This document shows positions 18,467 to 26,210 of a stretch of DNA of 64,000 nucleotides, in pieces. Within the stretch, counting starts at the first letter, position 1, and each line of letters begins with the position of its first letter. Source of the DNA: CAILUG01 sp038125665 (lineage in GTDB: Bacteria; Pseudomonadota; Gammaproteobacteria; Pseudomonadales; Pseudohongiellaceae); assembly GCA_038125665.1 (NCBI GenBank), contig JAYPEI010000004.1, positions 62,001 through 126,000 on the forward strand. The letters run 5' to 3'. The notes below the pieces were generated by a model. It was not told the DNA's origin and did not search any database. It saw only the letters and a program-made list of their open reading frames with translations. A program made the translations under genes and the position numbers.

Positions 18467-19312
18467 ATGAATCCATCACCAAACGACGAGTTAAAAAATT
18501 CAGAAGAGCTACGACTGTATTACCTGCGGGCCTTGGGGGTTGTGCAGTTTTATCCAACTAAAATACTACCAAATGCTGCTCCCTCAGTAGCATGTGAATG
18601 GTTTGTTGAAGAACATAACTATAAAAACCTACCTCAAGATTTGGACTCAAATTATTCTTCAGGCATTGAAAACCATACACTGATTGCTAAACAGGGACGT
18701 TCTCGACGAGAAATTAATTCTCAAACTTCGCTTCCCGCAGAGCAACTGAAAGATGACCTTAAAGTTGAACAACTCAAGGAACCAGTGCCTTCTGCTCTTG
18801 TGTCTGATTTTACAGAGAAAGCTGATGCCCAAGAGATTTCAACGACACTCAAAACCACAAAAATTGCCAGTTTTCAATATCTTTTTATACGCTTATCCGA
18901 TTCCCTAGCTCTCTTATTGAGATTAGCCAATCTATCAAGTACAAAATTACCTATAGACCAACGGAATCTGCTTGAGAATCTTCTCAATTGGTTGGGACAT
19001 CCTCTTCCACTTGGTTTGCGTGCAAGACGATTTCGCTGGCCCCTACCTGGTATTGAAGAAACTGATAGCATCGTTGCTGCCCAGACTTTACATGGTTTCT
19101 TGCAGCAGGCCTGGTCAGAACATTCTTTTTCTAACCTTTTAATGTTAGGTGAAATGGAAGAAAACATGCAGTGGGTACTTAAGAAACTTAGTTCTCAGCA
19201 GGGAAGCTATGATATCTATATAACCTATGCTTTAAGTGAATTGGTAAAAGTACCTGTACTCAAAAGGGAGACTTTCAAGACACTAAAACCTTTGCACGCA
19301 AAGTTTGTTTAG
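18467..19312 (+). CDS. Possible DNA polymerase III psi (HolD)-like protein
   Basis: This protein is not recognised with certainty. The N-terminus (LRLYYLRALGVVQFYP) resembles the clamp-loader psi subunit and the related proteins found just upstream of rimI in pseudomonads and their relatives. The C-terminal third contains RFRWPLPG followed by a helix with AAQTLHGFLQQ, also seen in those proteins. The middle (about 60-130) is polar and low in hydrophobic residues, probably a linker. The gene lies 10 bp after the ABC permease and 3 bp before rimI, the same order as holD-rimI in enterobacteria. The assignment rests mainly on context and short motif likeness. Confidence 0.45.
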   Translation: MNPSPNDELKNSEELRLYYLRALGVVQFYPTKILPNAAPSVACEWFVEEHNYKNLPQDLDSNYSSGIENHTLIAKQGRSRREINSQTSLPAEQLKDDLKVEQLKEPVPSALVSDFTEKADAQEISTTLKTTKIASFQYLFIRLSDSLALLLRLANLSSTKLPIDQRNLLENLLNWLGHPLPLGLRARRFRWPLPGIEETDSIVAAQTLHGFLQQAWSEHSFSNLLMLGEMEENMQWVLKKLSSQQGSYDIYITYALSELVKVPVLKRETFKTLKPLHAKFV

Positions 19313-19315
19313 CTA

Positions 19316-19771
19316 ATGCAATATCGAAAACCTCATTTTCAAGATAAAAGTTTTCTTGATTCTTGGTTGCCCAGTACTTTACCTGGATCCTGGAATGATG
19401 CGTTTTGGACAGAAATATACAGCGGAAAACATGAAATTAGAGTGCTAGCTGATTCAGCAGATATACCTATAGGTTTTGTTGAATATACCGTGGTAGATAC
19501 GGAGGCAGAAATCTTTGGAATTGCCATACACCCAAATTTTCGACGTCAAAAAAACGGGCTGAAGCTGATGTTGGCTTTGATTGAAGAATTAAATACTCGT
19601 CCAGTAAAAACTGTCTTTTTGGAAGTTAGCGAGAAAAATGTTAAGGCCCGAGCACTCTACGATAAACTGTTTTTCTATCCTTACGGTGTAAGACCGAACT
19701 ACTACTCATCATCTACCGGTAACCTGGAAAAAGGAAATGCAATTTTAATGAAGTTGGTTTTTAGTGACTAG
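19316..19771 (+). CDS. rimI: GNAT acetyltransferase, RimI type (ribosomal protein S18 alanine N-acetyltransferase)
   Basis: The 151-residue GNAT protein aligns with RimI, keeping the general base E103 (in FLEVSEKN) and general acid Y115 (in ARALYDKL) at the same numbers as in the E. coli enzyme. The C-terminal RPNYY is in the place of the usual RKNYY. The acetyl-CoA loop is unusual: it reads RRQKNGLKLM (76-85), with lysines at normally small residues, where RimI has RQGLGRALL. RimI acetylates the N-terminal alanine of S18. The altered loop may weaken cofactor binding. It follows the holD-like gene, and its TAG stop is shared with the convergent gene in CTAG (19768-19771). Confidence 0.8.
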   Translation: MQYRKPHFQDKSFLDSWLPSTLPGSWNDAFWTEIYSGKHEIRVLADSADIPIGFVEYTVVDTEAEIFGIAIHPNFRRQKNGLKLMLALIEELNTRPVKTVFLEVSEKNVKARALYDKLFFYPYGVRPNYYSSSTGNLEKGNAILMKLVFSD

Positions 19772-19989
19772 ATTCTGTTACTGAAAAAAATTTTTTGTAT
19801 ACCTTTAATTAATAATATGGCTAATCCTGCTAGAACAACGATGCCAAAAAGCAGTCCAAGCATAAAAACAAAGTTACGAAGCAGTTCATCAAAGCTAACT
19901 TTAAAGTGACTTGCTACCGCATAGATGGAAGCCAATGCTACCAAGATTCCAGAGACAATAGCTCGGTTTTTACGGTTATAACGGGCCAT
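19768..19989 (-). CDS. Small two-helix membrane protein, unknown function
   Basis: The 73-residue protein has a basic N-terminus (MARYNRKNR), a first hydrophobic segment (about 10-27) and a second, stronger one (about 40-63). Both ends are probably cytoplasmic. No family is recognised. AAAGGA precedes the ATG. It begins 10 bp after the hisC stop, so it is the third gene of the lysozyme-like/hisC operon. Its TAG stop overlaps the rimI stop on the other strand. Confidence 0.65.
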   Translation of the reverse strand: MARYNRKNRAIVSGILVALASIYAVASHFKVSFDELLRNFVFMLGLLFGIVVLAGLAILLIKGIQKIFFSNRI

Positions 19990-19999
19990 GTCGAATCCT

Positions 20000-21079
20000 T
20001 TAGTATTTTTTCTGAAGTAATTTGCTTAGGGTACTGAGTAAACAATTATTTTCTTCTGGTGTCCCAATTGTAATTCGTAAGGTGTTATCTAGTTGAGGAA
20101 CCTTGAAATAACGTACTAGGATACCAGCTGTTTTTAACTGTAAGTACAAGTCTTCAGCATTCTCCGTGGTTGGGACAGAAGCTAACAAGAAATTACTTTC
20201 ACTTGCTGGACTAGTAAATCCCATAGACTCAAGCTCAGCACGGACACGAACACGTTCAGAGCGTACTTTTTGCCATGTATCTTGAGCATAGGTTTGATCC
20301 TCAAAAGCTGCCTTAGCTAGTGTTTGGGCAATCAGGTCAGTGTTGTAGGAGTCTTTAGTTTTGTATTGCATAGGCTGGATTAAACTTTCTTGCCCAAGTC
20401 CATACGCCATTCGTAAGCCAGCAAGACTGTAGCCTTTGCTTAGGGTCCGCAGTATAACCAAGTTATCGAATCGATTTATTAGTTTAACACAATCATGTGC
20501 TAAGTTTGGATTAACAAAATCGACGTAAGCCTCATCTACAACGAGTATCCCTTTGAACTCTTCAGCCAACTGAGAAATTTTTTCAACCGGAATAAGTACA
20601 CCTGAAGGTGCGTTTGGATTCACAATGAAACACAGCTTGATGCTTGCAGCATTCAACTGTTGAGCTATATCGATTGGGAGAATCCAGTTTTGCATTACAA
20701 AGTGTTTCATTCGACAACCGTGCGCTGCAGCAAGAACGTCGTATAAAGTATAACTTGGGCTTGCTGTGGCAATGGTTTCATCTAAGCTAACAAATGTTGC
20801 TAGCAAGAGTCTTAATAATTCATCGCCACCATTGGTAATCAGCACCTGCTCTGGATTAAGCTTGTGTAAGTTGGCCACTGAATTACGAAGAGAACTAGCA
20901 GTGGGAGGTGGATAGCGACGCAGAGCACTAATATCCAAATTCTGTAAGGCCAAGTTCACGGCGGGTGAGGGTGGATAAGGATTCTCGTTGGTATTTAGCT
21001 TGATGGTATCGTTTCCTTGGGGCTGTTCCCCGGAAATATAGCCGTTCATAGCACGGATATTGGGACGTTCAAAATTCAC
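20000..21079 (-). CDS. hisC: Histidinol-phosphate aminotransferase
   Basis: This is a PLP-dependent class I/II aminotransferase. The PLP lysine sits in SKGYSLAGLR (K215 from the chosen start). Other landmarks are the N-terminal KLNTNENPYPPSP, the NPNAPSG loop and the DEAYVDF motif, all typical of HisC, which makes histidinol phosphate in histidine synthesis. The start is set at GTG 21079: AGGAG lies 7 nt upstream, the GTG overlaps the TGA stop of the upstream gene (GTGA at 21076-21079), and homologous sequence (RPNIRAMNGY) begins right after. A longer reading to 21163 would overlap the neighbour heavily. No other his genes are in the window. Confidence 0.92.
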   Translation of the reverse strand: MNFERPNIRAMNGYISGEQPQGNDTIKLNTNENPYPPSPAVNLALQNLDISALRRYPPPTASSLRNSVANLHKLNPEQVLITNGGDELLRLLLATFVSLDETIATASPSYTLYDVLAAAHGCRMKHFVMQNWILPIDIAQQLNAASIKLCFIVNPNAPSGVLIPVEKISQLAEEFKGILVVDEAYVDFVNPNLAHDCVKLINRFDNLVILRTLSKGYSLAGLRMAYGLGQESLIQPMQYKTKDSYNTDLIAQTLAKAAFEDQTYAQDTWQKVRSERVRVRAELESMGFTSPASESNFLLASVPTTENAEDLYLQLKTAGILVRYFKVPQLDNTLRITIGTPEENNCLLSTLSKLLQKKY

Positions 21080-22041
21080 CTTGGAGCTCCTAATTGTTGT
21101 GTTGGTGAATAAGCTGTTTGTGGTAGATATGAGTCGAGTCGATTTGACCATCCTAACAACCAACGTTGTTCTTGTCTTTCTGCTGGGGCTAGTGCGACAC
21201 GCTGTCGCAGTATACTCTTGGCTGTGGCGACAAAATCCTTCAATGGATTCTGCGACTGATTAGGCATGCTTTGCAACACTTGCAGTAAGCCCCATCCCTG
21301 CTCTTGGTATCTTTCGGTAGGGTTAGTCCCGCTGCCTTTGAAATGAATGTAGTCAATAAGGGCATATAAACCGTAGCGACTATCTGTATTTAAAAGCAGA
21401 CTAATTTTATACTCAAGCCAAGACCTTTCCTCTGGGGTCGTTGAGGCTAAGAGCCTGCGCATCTCAGCACCAAAGCGGAAGACAATAAATCCTGTTTGTT
21501 GAGGCATCGTTTGGTATAGAAAAGTCCTTAGCTCAGTTAGGTAAGCTCCACTGGTAGCGGCAAGAAAACTTTGACGATCTGGCCAAGGTTGGTCGAAATC
21601 ATATTGAGCTAACCAAGATGGTAGTGTTAAGCCTTGTTTCTGCATAAACTCCAGAAGCTGCGGAAAGGTTTCCTCAAAGGGTTCTTGTTGACTTGCGCGA
21701 TACCAGATGAAATGACCAATTCCTAATGAAGGAAAGTCCTCACCGGCATTCCAGGCAGTGAGACAACTGAGCTGCTGCTGACACTCATTACGAAAAATTT
21801 GCTCGCCAATGAAATTGAGATTAGCTTCGTCTAGTTGAAGAGGGGGAATCTGAGCATGTCCCATAAGAGGTACCATCAGGAGCATAAGAGTGATAACCCA
21901 AGTCCTTGCTATTTTTTGCAAGCTTACAAGCCCTGAAAAAGCGCTTACTAGGAGAAAAGGGAGTGAAAAGGCTAGAAAGGGAATACCCCTCGATTTTTGG
22001 GATCGGACACCTACTGTTGGAAATTTGATCTGGCTCAACAA
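21076..22041 (-). CDS. Lysozyme-like exported protein coupled to hisC
   Basis: The mature part contains IGEQIFRNEC, then WNAGEDFPSLGIGHFIWY, a layout reminiscent of lysozyme-like folds in which an early glutamate (E80 or E86 of the longest reading) is catalytic. A GSGTNPTERYQEQGWG segment follows. It may cut or bind peptidoglycan; this is an inference from short motifs only. The start is uncertain. The longest frame begins at TTG 22041 and has two hydrophobic stretches; TTG at 21921 would give a clean signal peptide (KIARTWVITLMLLMVPLMGHA in the N-terminus). Its stop overlaps the hisC GTG, suggesting coupled translation of two functionally unrelated genes. Confidence 0.65.
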   Translation of the reverse strand: MLSQIKFPTVGVRSQKSRGIPFLAFSLPFLLVSAFSGLVSLQKIARTWVITLMLLMVPLMGHAQIPPLQLDEANLNFIGEQIFRNECQQQLSCLTAWNAGEDFPSLGIGHFIWYRASQQEPFEETFPQLLEFMQKQGLTLPSWLAQYDFDQPWPDRQSFLAATSGAYLTELRTFLYQTMPQQTGFIVFRFGAEMRRLLASTTPEERSWLEYKISLLLNTDSRYGLYALIDYIHFKGSGTNPTERYQEQGWGLLQVLQSMPNQSQNPLKDFVATAKSILRQRVALAPAERQEQRWLLGWSNRLDSYLPQTAYSPTQQLGAPR

Positions 22042-22054
22042 GACACCTACTGTT
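22006..22054 (-). repeat. 13-nt direct repeat, two copies 36 bp apart
   Basis: The word GACACCTACTGTT occurs at 22006-22018 and again at 22042-22054 (AACAGTAGGTGTC on the minus strand), exactly 36 bp apart. It lies at the very 5' end of the lysozyme-like gene, upstream of its more likely starts. It could be a pair of operator sites for that operon. Confidence 0.5.
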
Positions 22055-22579
22055 CTAAATATAAAAAATAACAGCTAAACCACTCTTCAGGTGGAAAAAA
22101 CATTAGTAAATAAGGCTTATCTGTCAGGTATGTTTATGATACCACGGAAGCTCTTGGAAACGTTTTAAGACTTTATGTTCAGTAATGGTGATTTTATTCT
22201 GTAAATAAAGTCTTTTTTAATAATGTAAAGAAAAAAAGCCTTTTTTTATAAGAAAAAAAATCAAAATATGAAGAAACCGCACATTTTTATGCACAAAATT
22301 ACTAACTGATAGAAAATAAACTAATTTTCTCGACAAAAATCATAATTTCTAATGAAATTATAATTAACTCATTGATTTTTATATGGAACTTTTTGGTCAA
22401 AATTTAACCAATGTGGTTTCTGTTACGGTAGATCACATACTTACAGGAGTTTCTCAAGAGTTATGCACAAACTTATCCAATGAACTTGTGGAAAACCTTT
22501 ACCAAAATACTCACAGATTTATTCTTTTCAATAACTTCTCGAATGCTATACTGTACTTAAGTTGATCAGGAAGCCTTTA
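22055..22579. other. Very AT-rich divergent intergenic region with DnaA boxes
   Basis: About 525 bp separate the minus-strand lysozyme-like/hisC operon from the plus-strand unknown gene. Between 22201 and 22380 the GC content is about 13-25 % per 60-bp line, far below the surroundings. The tract includes runs of 7-8 A or T, such as AAAAAAAGCCTTTTTTT near 22230. It contains three consensus DnaA boxes. No tRNA or recognised small RNA is present. A 60-codon open frame at 22383-22565 lacks a ribosome binding site and is not called. Confidence 0.55.
22287..22495. promoter_or_regulatory. Three consensus DnaA boxes in an AT-rich tract
   Basis: TTATGCACA occurs at 22287-22295 and 22461-22469 (plus), and TTTTCCACA on the minus strand at 22487-22495. 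All fit the DnaA consensus TTWTNCACA. Two more lie downstream at 22887 and 23330. The AT-rich DNA between the first two could act as an unwinding element. Whether this is a replication origin, a DnaA-titration site or a DnaA-controlled promoter cannot be told from sequence alone. Confidence 0.5.
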
Positions 22580-23227
22580 ATGCTCGAACTCGGTGAACAA
22601 ATTCCTTTCTTTTGGCGTCTTTCCAGTGACAACCACGAGGGTTACAGTCAGGTCTCAATGGTGATCCCTCTCTCTAGTGGTCCGGAAAAAATGGAACACA
22701 CCATCATTACAAATGTTTTATCTTTCACAGGCGATGATGACATAGAGAATGGTGAGGAATTCATGGAGTGGAATGAAGACGATATTACACTTTTCCTTAA
22801 ATTGCTGGCTAGTAAATCTCCACCGCAAGTACGTGAGTCTAGCCATACATTTAAAGTAGACCTCAACGACCCTTATACCATCGAAGTTATACACATTGTT
22901 GCTGCAGCCGGTTTCGGCATGACAATGACTGTTGATGACTTGCTAGTTTTGGATCCTGCAGATCCTATCGTTGGTTTTGAAGAGCCAGAAGTTGGTCAAC
23001 TAGTTACTCTGCACACAATTGATGGGTATAAAAGAGGTATTGTGGTTGGCATGGATGAAAATGAAGGAGAAGTCGTCTGTGTGTTATTAGATTCTATCGA
23101 TATGCCTCCTCCTCAATCGCATCTGAACTCACTTCAGGCGCATGACCTAGTTTTGGTGAAGTCTTCTCAGTTGTTGCCTCCTGAGTTCAGTAGTCTGGAA
23201 CCTGCAGCTAGTGACATCCTGCATTAA
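22580..23227 (+). CDS. Unrecognised acidic protein next to DnaA boxes
   Basis: The 215-residue protein starts at ATG 22580, which has AGGAAG 6 nt upstream; a TTG at 22562 is in frame. It is strongly acidic, with no signal peptide or membrane segment, so it is probably cytoplasmic. The N-terminal half (about 1-105) contains FSWxL-like aromatic and PLSSGPEKM segments. The C-terminal half (from about 145) has a VGQLVTLHTIDGYKRGIVVGMD stretch with the strand pattern of a small beta-barrel. I do not recognise a family. It carries a DnaA box (22887-22895) inside its coding region and is flanked by others. Nothing supports a specific function. Confidence 0.7.
   Translation: MLELGEQIPFFWRLSSDNHEGYSQVSMVIPLSSGPEKMEHTIITNVLSFTGDDDIENGEEFMEWNEDDITLFLKLLASKSPPQVRESSHTFKVDLNDPYTIEVIHIVAAAGFGMTMTVDDLLVLDPADPIVGFEEPEVGQLVTLHTIDGYKRGIVVGMDENEGEVVCVLLDSIDMPPPQSHLNSLQAHDLVLVKSSQLLPPEFSSLEPAASDILH
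22887..22895 (+). promoter_or_regulatory. DnaA box TTATACACA inside the unknown gene
   Basis: It fits TTATNCACA exactly and lies within the coding region of the unrecognised gene, 390 bp downstream of the intergenic boxes. A single site could be chance; it is listed because of the cluster. Confidence 0.4.
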
Positions 23228-23563
23228 TTTTTTTTGTATTAAACAATCTATTGTTAATTTCTAATAATATTTACTCCGTTAGATTTTAATGTCATATCGC
23301 ATATGAACTTGAATCTTTTGTACTCTATTTGTGCATAAAGATAGTATTTGAGAGATAAGATAGTATGCTTGCCAAATAGAGAGCTATCATAGGCGCTATC
23401 GCCGAAATTATATTCAGGAAACCTTTGATTGTTTATAAAGCCAAGATCAGCGAAAATAGCTAACGTCCACTATCATCAAGACGGATTTTAGAAGCGAAAC
23501 ACTGAATGGAAAGTATTTCCAGAAGTATATCCGAATCCGAGTTCAATCTAAAAGAATTTATAC
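23228..23563. other. Intergenic region upstream of prfC
   Basis: AT-rich spacer of 336 bp that should contain the prfC promoter. Apart from one DnaA box (23330-23338) I see no terminator, RNA gene or repeat. Confidence 0.5.
23330..23338 (-). promoter_or_regulatory. DnaA box (TTATGCACA on the minus strand)
   Basis: TGTGCATAA on the plus strand is the exact complement of TTATGCACA, the same word found twice in the AT-rich region upstream. It lies in the spacer before prfC and is the last of five boxes within about 1.05 kb. Confidence 0.4.
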
Positions 23564-25147
23564 ATGGCAATCGCCGATTTACTTAAAGACATCAATAAGC
23601 GAAGAACTTTTGCAATCATCTCGCACCCGGATGCCGGTAAGACAACCATTACTGAAAAACTACTTCTATATGGAAGAGTTATTCAGAAAGCAGGTACAGT
23701 AAAAGGGCGTAAATCTGATAGACATGCAACTTCAGACTGGATGAGCATGGAGCAAGATAGAGGTATTTCGATTACCTCCTCGGTGATGCAGTTTCCATAT
23801 GCAGATTGTATGGTGAACCTACTAGACACCCCAGGTCACGAAGATTTTTCCGAAGATACTTACCGCACTTTAACAGCAGTAGATTCAGTTTTGATGGTAA
23901 TTGATGGAGCGAAGGGAGTTGAAGATCGTACCATTAAGCTTATGGATGTGTGCCGTTTGCGTGATACTCCCATCATGACATTCATCAACAAGTTAGATCG
24001 AGATATTCGTGATGGTATTGAACTTTTGGATGAAGTTGAAAACATTCTAAGGATTAAGTGTGCGCCAATCTATTGGCCTTTGGGTATGGGTAAGGAATTC
24101 AAAGGGGCTTATAACCTTTATACTGATACTATTCATGTGTACACACATGGAAGTCATGATGAAATTCGAGTAGTAGAAAAAATTAAGGGTTTAGAATCTC
24201 AAGAAGCTACCACAAGATTAGGTGCCTATGCAGACGATTACCGTAACGAAATTGAATTAGTCCGTGGTGCTAGTCATGAGTTCAATTTGGAAGAATATCT
24301 GGGAGGGAAGCTAACTCCAGTATTCTTTGGAACTGCCTTAGGTAATTTCGGTGTTGAAGAATTTTTGAGCGACTTTATACGCTGGGCACCGCCGCCACAA
24401 CCAAGGGAAACAAAAACACGTATTGTAGATTGTAAGGAAGAAAATTTCAGTGGCTTTGTTTTCAAAATTCAAGCAAATATGGACCCTAAACATCGAGATA
24501 GGATTGCCTTTATGCGAATTTGTTCCGGTGCTTATTCGCAGGGTATGAAAATGCGACATGTACGCCACTCGAGGGATATTCGTATCAGTGATGCAGTAAC
24601 GTTTCTAGCAGGTGATCGCGAAGCTGCCGAATACGCAGTATCTGGTGATATTGTTGGTTTGCACAATCACGGAACCATTCAAATTGGTGATACTTTCACC
24701 AATGGTGAAGATCTACATTTCGTTGGAATTCCACACTTTGCTCCAGAATTATTCCGTCGAATACGACTGAAAGATCCTTTAAAGTTGAAACAGCTTCAAA
24801 AAGGTTTAAAACAGCTTTCAGAGGAAGGTTCAACGCAGGTTTTTATGCCATTAGCTAACAACGATTTGATTGTTGGAGCTGTCGGTGTTCTACAATTCGA
24901 AGTGGTGGCTTTTCGTCTAAAAGATGAGTACAGCGTCGACTGTATCTATGAATCTATTAACGTACATACGGTGCGCTGGGTCACAGGGCCTGCTACGAAA
25001 ATTGAAGAATTCAAGCGCAAGCTGGACACTAATGTGGCAATAGATGGTGGAGACCATTTATGTTACTTGGCTCCCACTCGTGTCAATTTAGCCCTTACTG
25101 AAGAACGCTGGCCAGATTTGAATTTCTTCTCTACTCGTGAGCATTAA
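23564..25147 (+). CDS. prfC: Peptide chain release factor 3
   Basis: The 527-residue translational GTPase has the G1 loop SHPDAGKTT (20-28), DTPGHEDFSEDTYRTL, NKLDRDIRD and the C-terminal RF3 domain (ALTEERWPDLNFFSTREH at the end). Length and motifs match RF3 rather than EF-G or LepA. RF3 recycles RF1 and RF2 from the ribosome after peptide release. RF1 and its methylase are encoded about 10 kb downstream. The gene follows the DnaA-box region and is closely followed (20 bp) by the AMDase-like gene. Confidence 0.97.
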   Translation: MAIADLLKDINKRRTFAIISHPDAGKTTITEKLLLYGRVIQKAGTVKGRKSDRHATSDWMSMEQDRGISITSSVMQFPYADCMVNLLDTPGHEDFSEDTYRTLTAVDSVLMVIDGAKGVEDRTIKLMDVCRLRDTPIMTFINKLDRDIRDGIELLDEVENILRIKCAPIYWPLGMGKEFKGAYNLYTDTIHVYTHGSHDEIRVVEKIKGLESQEATTRLGAYADDYRNEIELVRGASHEFNLEEYLGGKLTPVFFGTALGNFGVEEFLSDFIRWAPPPQPRETKTRIVDCKEENFSGFVFKIQANMDPKHRDRIAFMRICSGAYSQGMKMRHVRHSRDIRISDAVTFLAGDREAAEYAVSGDIVGLHNHGTIQIGDTFTNGEDLHFVGIPHFAPELFRRIRLKDPLKLKQLQKGLKQLSEEGSTQVFMPLANNDLIVGAVGVLQFEVVAFRLKDEYSVDCIYESINVHTVRWVTGPATKIEEFKRKLDTNVAIDGGDHLCYLAPTRVNLALTEERWPDLNFFSTREH

Positions 25148-25167
25148 CTATTTATACAGGAAGTGCA

Positions 25168-25848
25168 ATGACACATAAGCCAAAAAAACTTGGCATTATC
25201 TTTCCACCAGCTGGGCGAGGTGTGCCGGAGGAAGGATTGGCAATTTTTGGAGACAGGGTTGAATATCTCATAGAAAATCTTGGCTTAGAGCAATTAACAC
25301 CGGAGGGTTATGGTTCTGTTCTAGACAGGATAGGGCCTTGTACCGATAGTTTGGTGGCTCGTGGAGCAGAGGCTATTTTACTAACTGGCACTTCGCTTAC
25401 TTTTTATCAAGGTGAAGAAAAGCATCAGCAGCTATTACATCTAGTACGTGAACGGTCTAGATTACCAGCGACAAGTATGAGTCAAGCAATGTTGGATAGT
25501 TTCGTTGCAATAGGTGCTCGAAAGTTGCTAGTGGCGACGGCGTATAATGATGAAGTCAATTCTCGTTTAAGAGTTTGGTTGGAAAGTTTGGGTTATGAAA
25601 TTACTTATCTTCAAGGAATGAATCTAGAGGCTATTGAAGATATTGAAGCTATCAACCAAGATAGAACCTACCAGTTCTGCTTACAAGTTGCCAAGCATAA
25701 AGCAGATGCAGAGTGCTTGTTTATCAGTTGTGGCGGTTTGCGAACTTTGGAGTTGCTTGACCCTTTACAAGAAGCCATAGGACTTCCAGTTATTTCAAGT
25801 ATGCCACATACATTGATGGCGGCTGAAAAGTTACTAAATCTTGCATAG
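25168..25848 (+). CDS. Arylmalonate decarboxylase-like enzyme of the Asp/Glu racemase superfamily
   Basis: The 226-residue protein shows the AMDase pattern: LTGTSLTFYQG (72-82), LVATAYNDEVNSRL (121-134) and FISCGGLRTL (185-194). Its residues fall on the same numbers as the Bordetella enzyme. Gly74 stands where racemases have a second cysteine. Thr75, Ser76 and Tyr126 are those of the dioxyanion hole, and Cys188 is the proton-donating cysteine. Known AMDases decarboxylate 2-aryl-2-methylmalonates without cofactor. Having Gly74 with Cys188 argues for a decarboxylase over a racemase or maleate isomerase. The natural substrate is unknown. It lies 20 bp after prfC, with no catabolic neighbours. 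Confidence 0.8.
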   Translation: MTHKPKKLGIIFPPAGRGVPEEGLAIFGDRVEYLIENLGLEQLTPEGYGSVLDRIGPCTDSLVARGAEAILLTGTSLTFYQGEEKHQQLLHLVRERSRLPATSMSQAMLDSFVAIGARKLLVATAYNDEVNSRLRVWLESLGYEITYLQGMNLEAIEDIEAINQDRTYQFCLQVAKHKADAECLFISCGGLRTLELLDPLQEAIGLPVISSMPHTLMAAEKLLNLA

Positions 25849-26133
25849 AGCAGTATTGTCTTTCCCTTGACATTTTACTTACCTGAAAAAATGTTTGTAC
25901 GAAGAGTTATTGATTGTCTTGCAATTAGTTAATGAAAGGGAAATAGTGCTAGCTCATTTGACGGTGTCATTTATGAAGTGAATTTTCAGTTAAAGTACCT
26001 TTAAGCTGGCAATTAGTCATCGCAAATATTTAACTTAGAATGATTAAGCGGTAAGAGTCTAATAAGAGATTGATGGCACTAATCAAGGGTATTTCAAAAA
26101 AAGAACACATAAATTCTAAGTGTCTGATATATA

Positions 26134-26210
26134 TGGTAGCGATGGGTGGACTCGAACCACCGACACCAGCATTATGAATGCTGTGCTCTAACCGGCTGAG
26201 CTACATCGCC
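26134..26210 (-). tRNA. tRNA-Met (CAT), elongator type
   Basis: The minus strand folds as a 77-nt tRNA: acceptor GGCGATG with CATCGCT (one G-U pair), D-arm GCTCAGCCGGTTAGAGC, anticodon stem CAGCA/TGCTG with loop TTCATAA (CAT), T-arm GGTGG/CCACC with TTCGAGT, and an encoded CCA. The body resembles elongator tRNA-Met (GTAGCTCAG, GGTTAGAGCAC) more than tRNA-Ile2 or initiator tRNA. Confidence 0.93.

Noticed and set aside
22383..22565. 60-codon open frame in the AT-rich region
   Set aside because: No ribosome binding site and no recognisable sequence; it covers two DnaA boxes and looks like chance in AT-rich DNA.
26134..26210. tRNA-Ile2 (CAT, lysidine type) or initiator tRNA
   Set aside because: The D-arm and body match elongator tRNA-Met. 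The first base pair is G-U, and the initiator-type anticodon-stem G-C pairs are missing.
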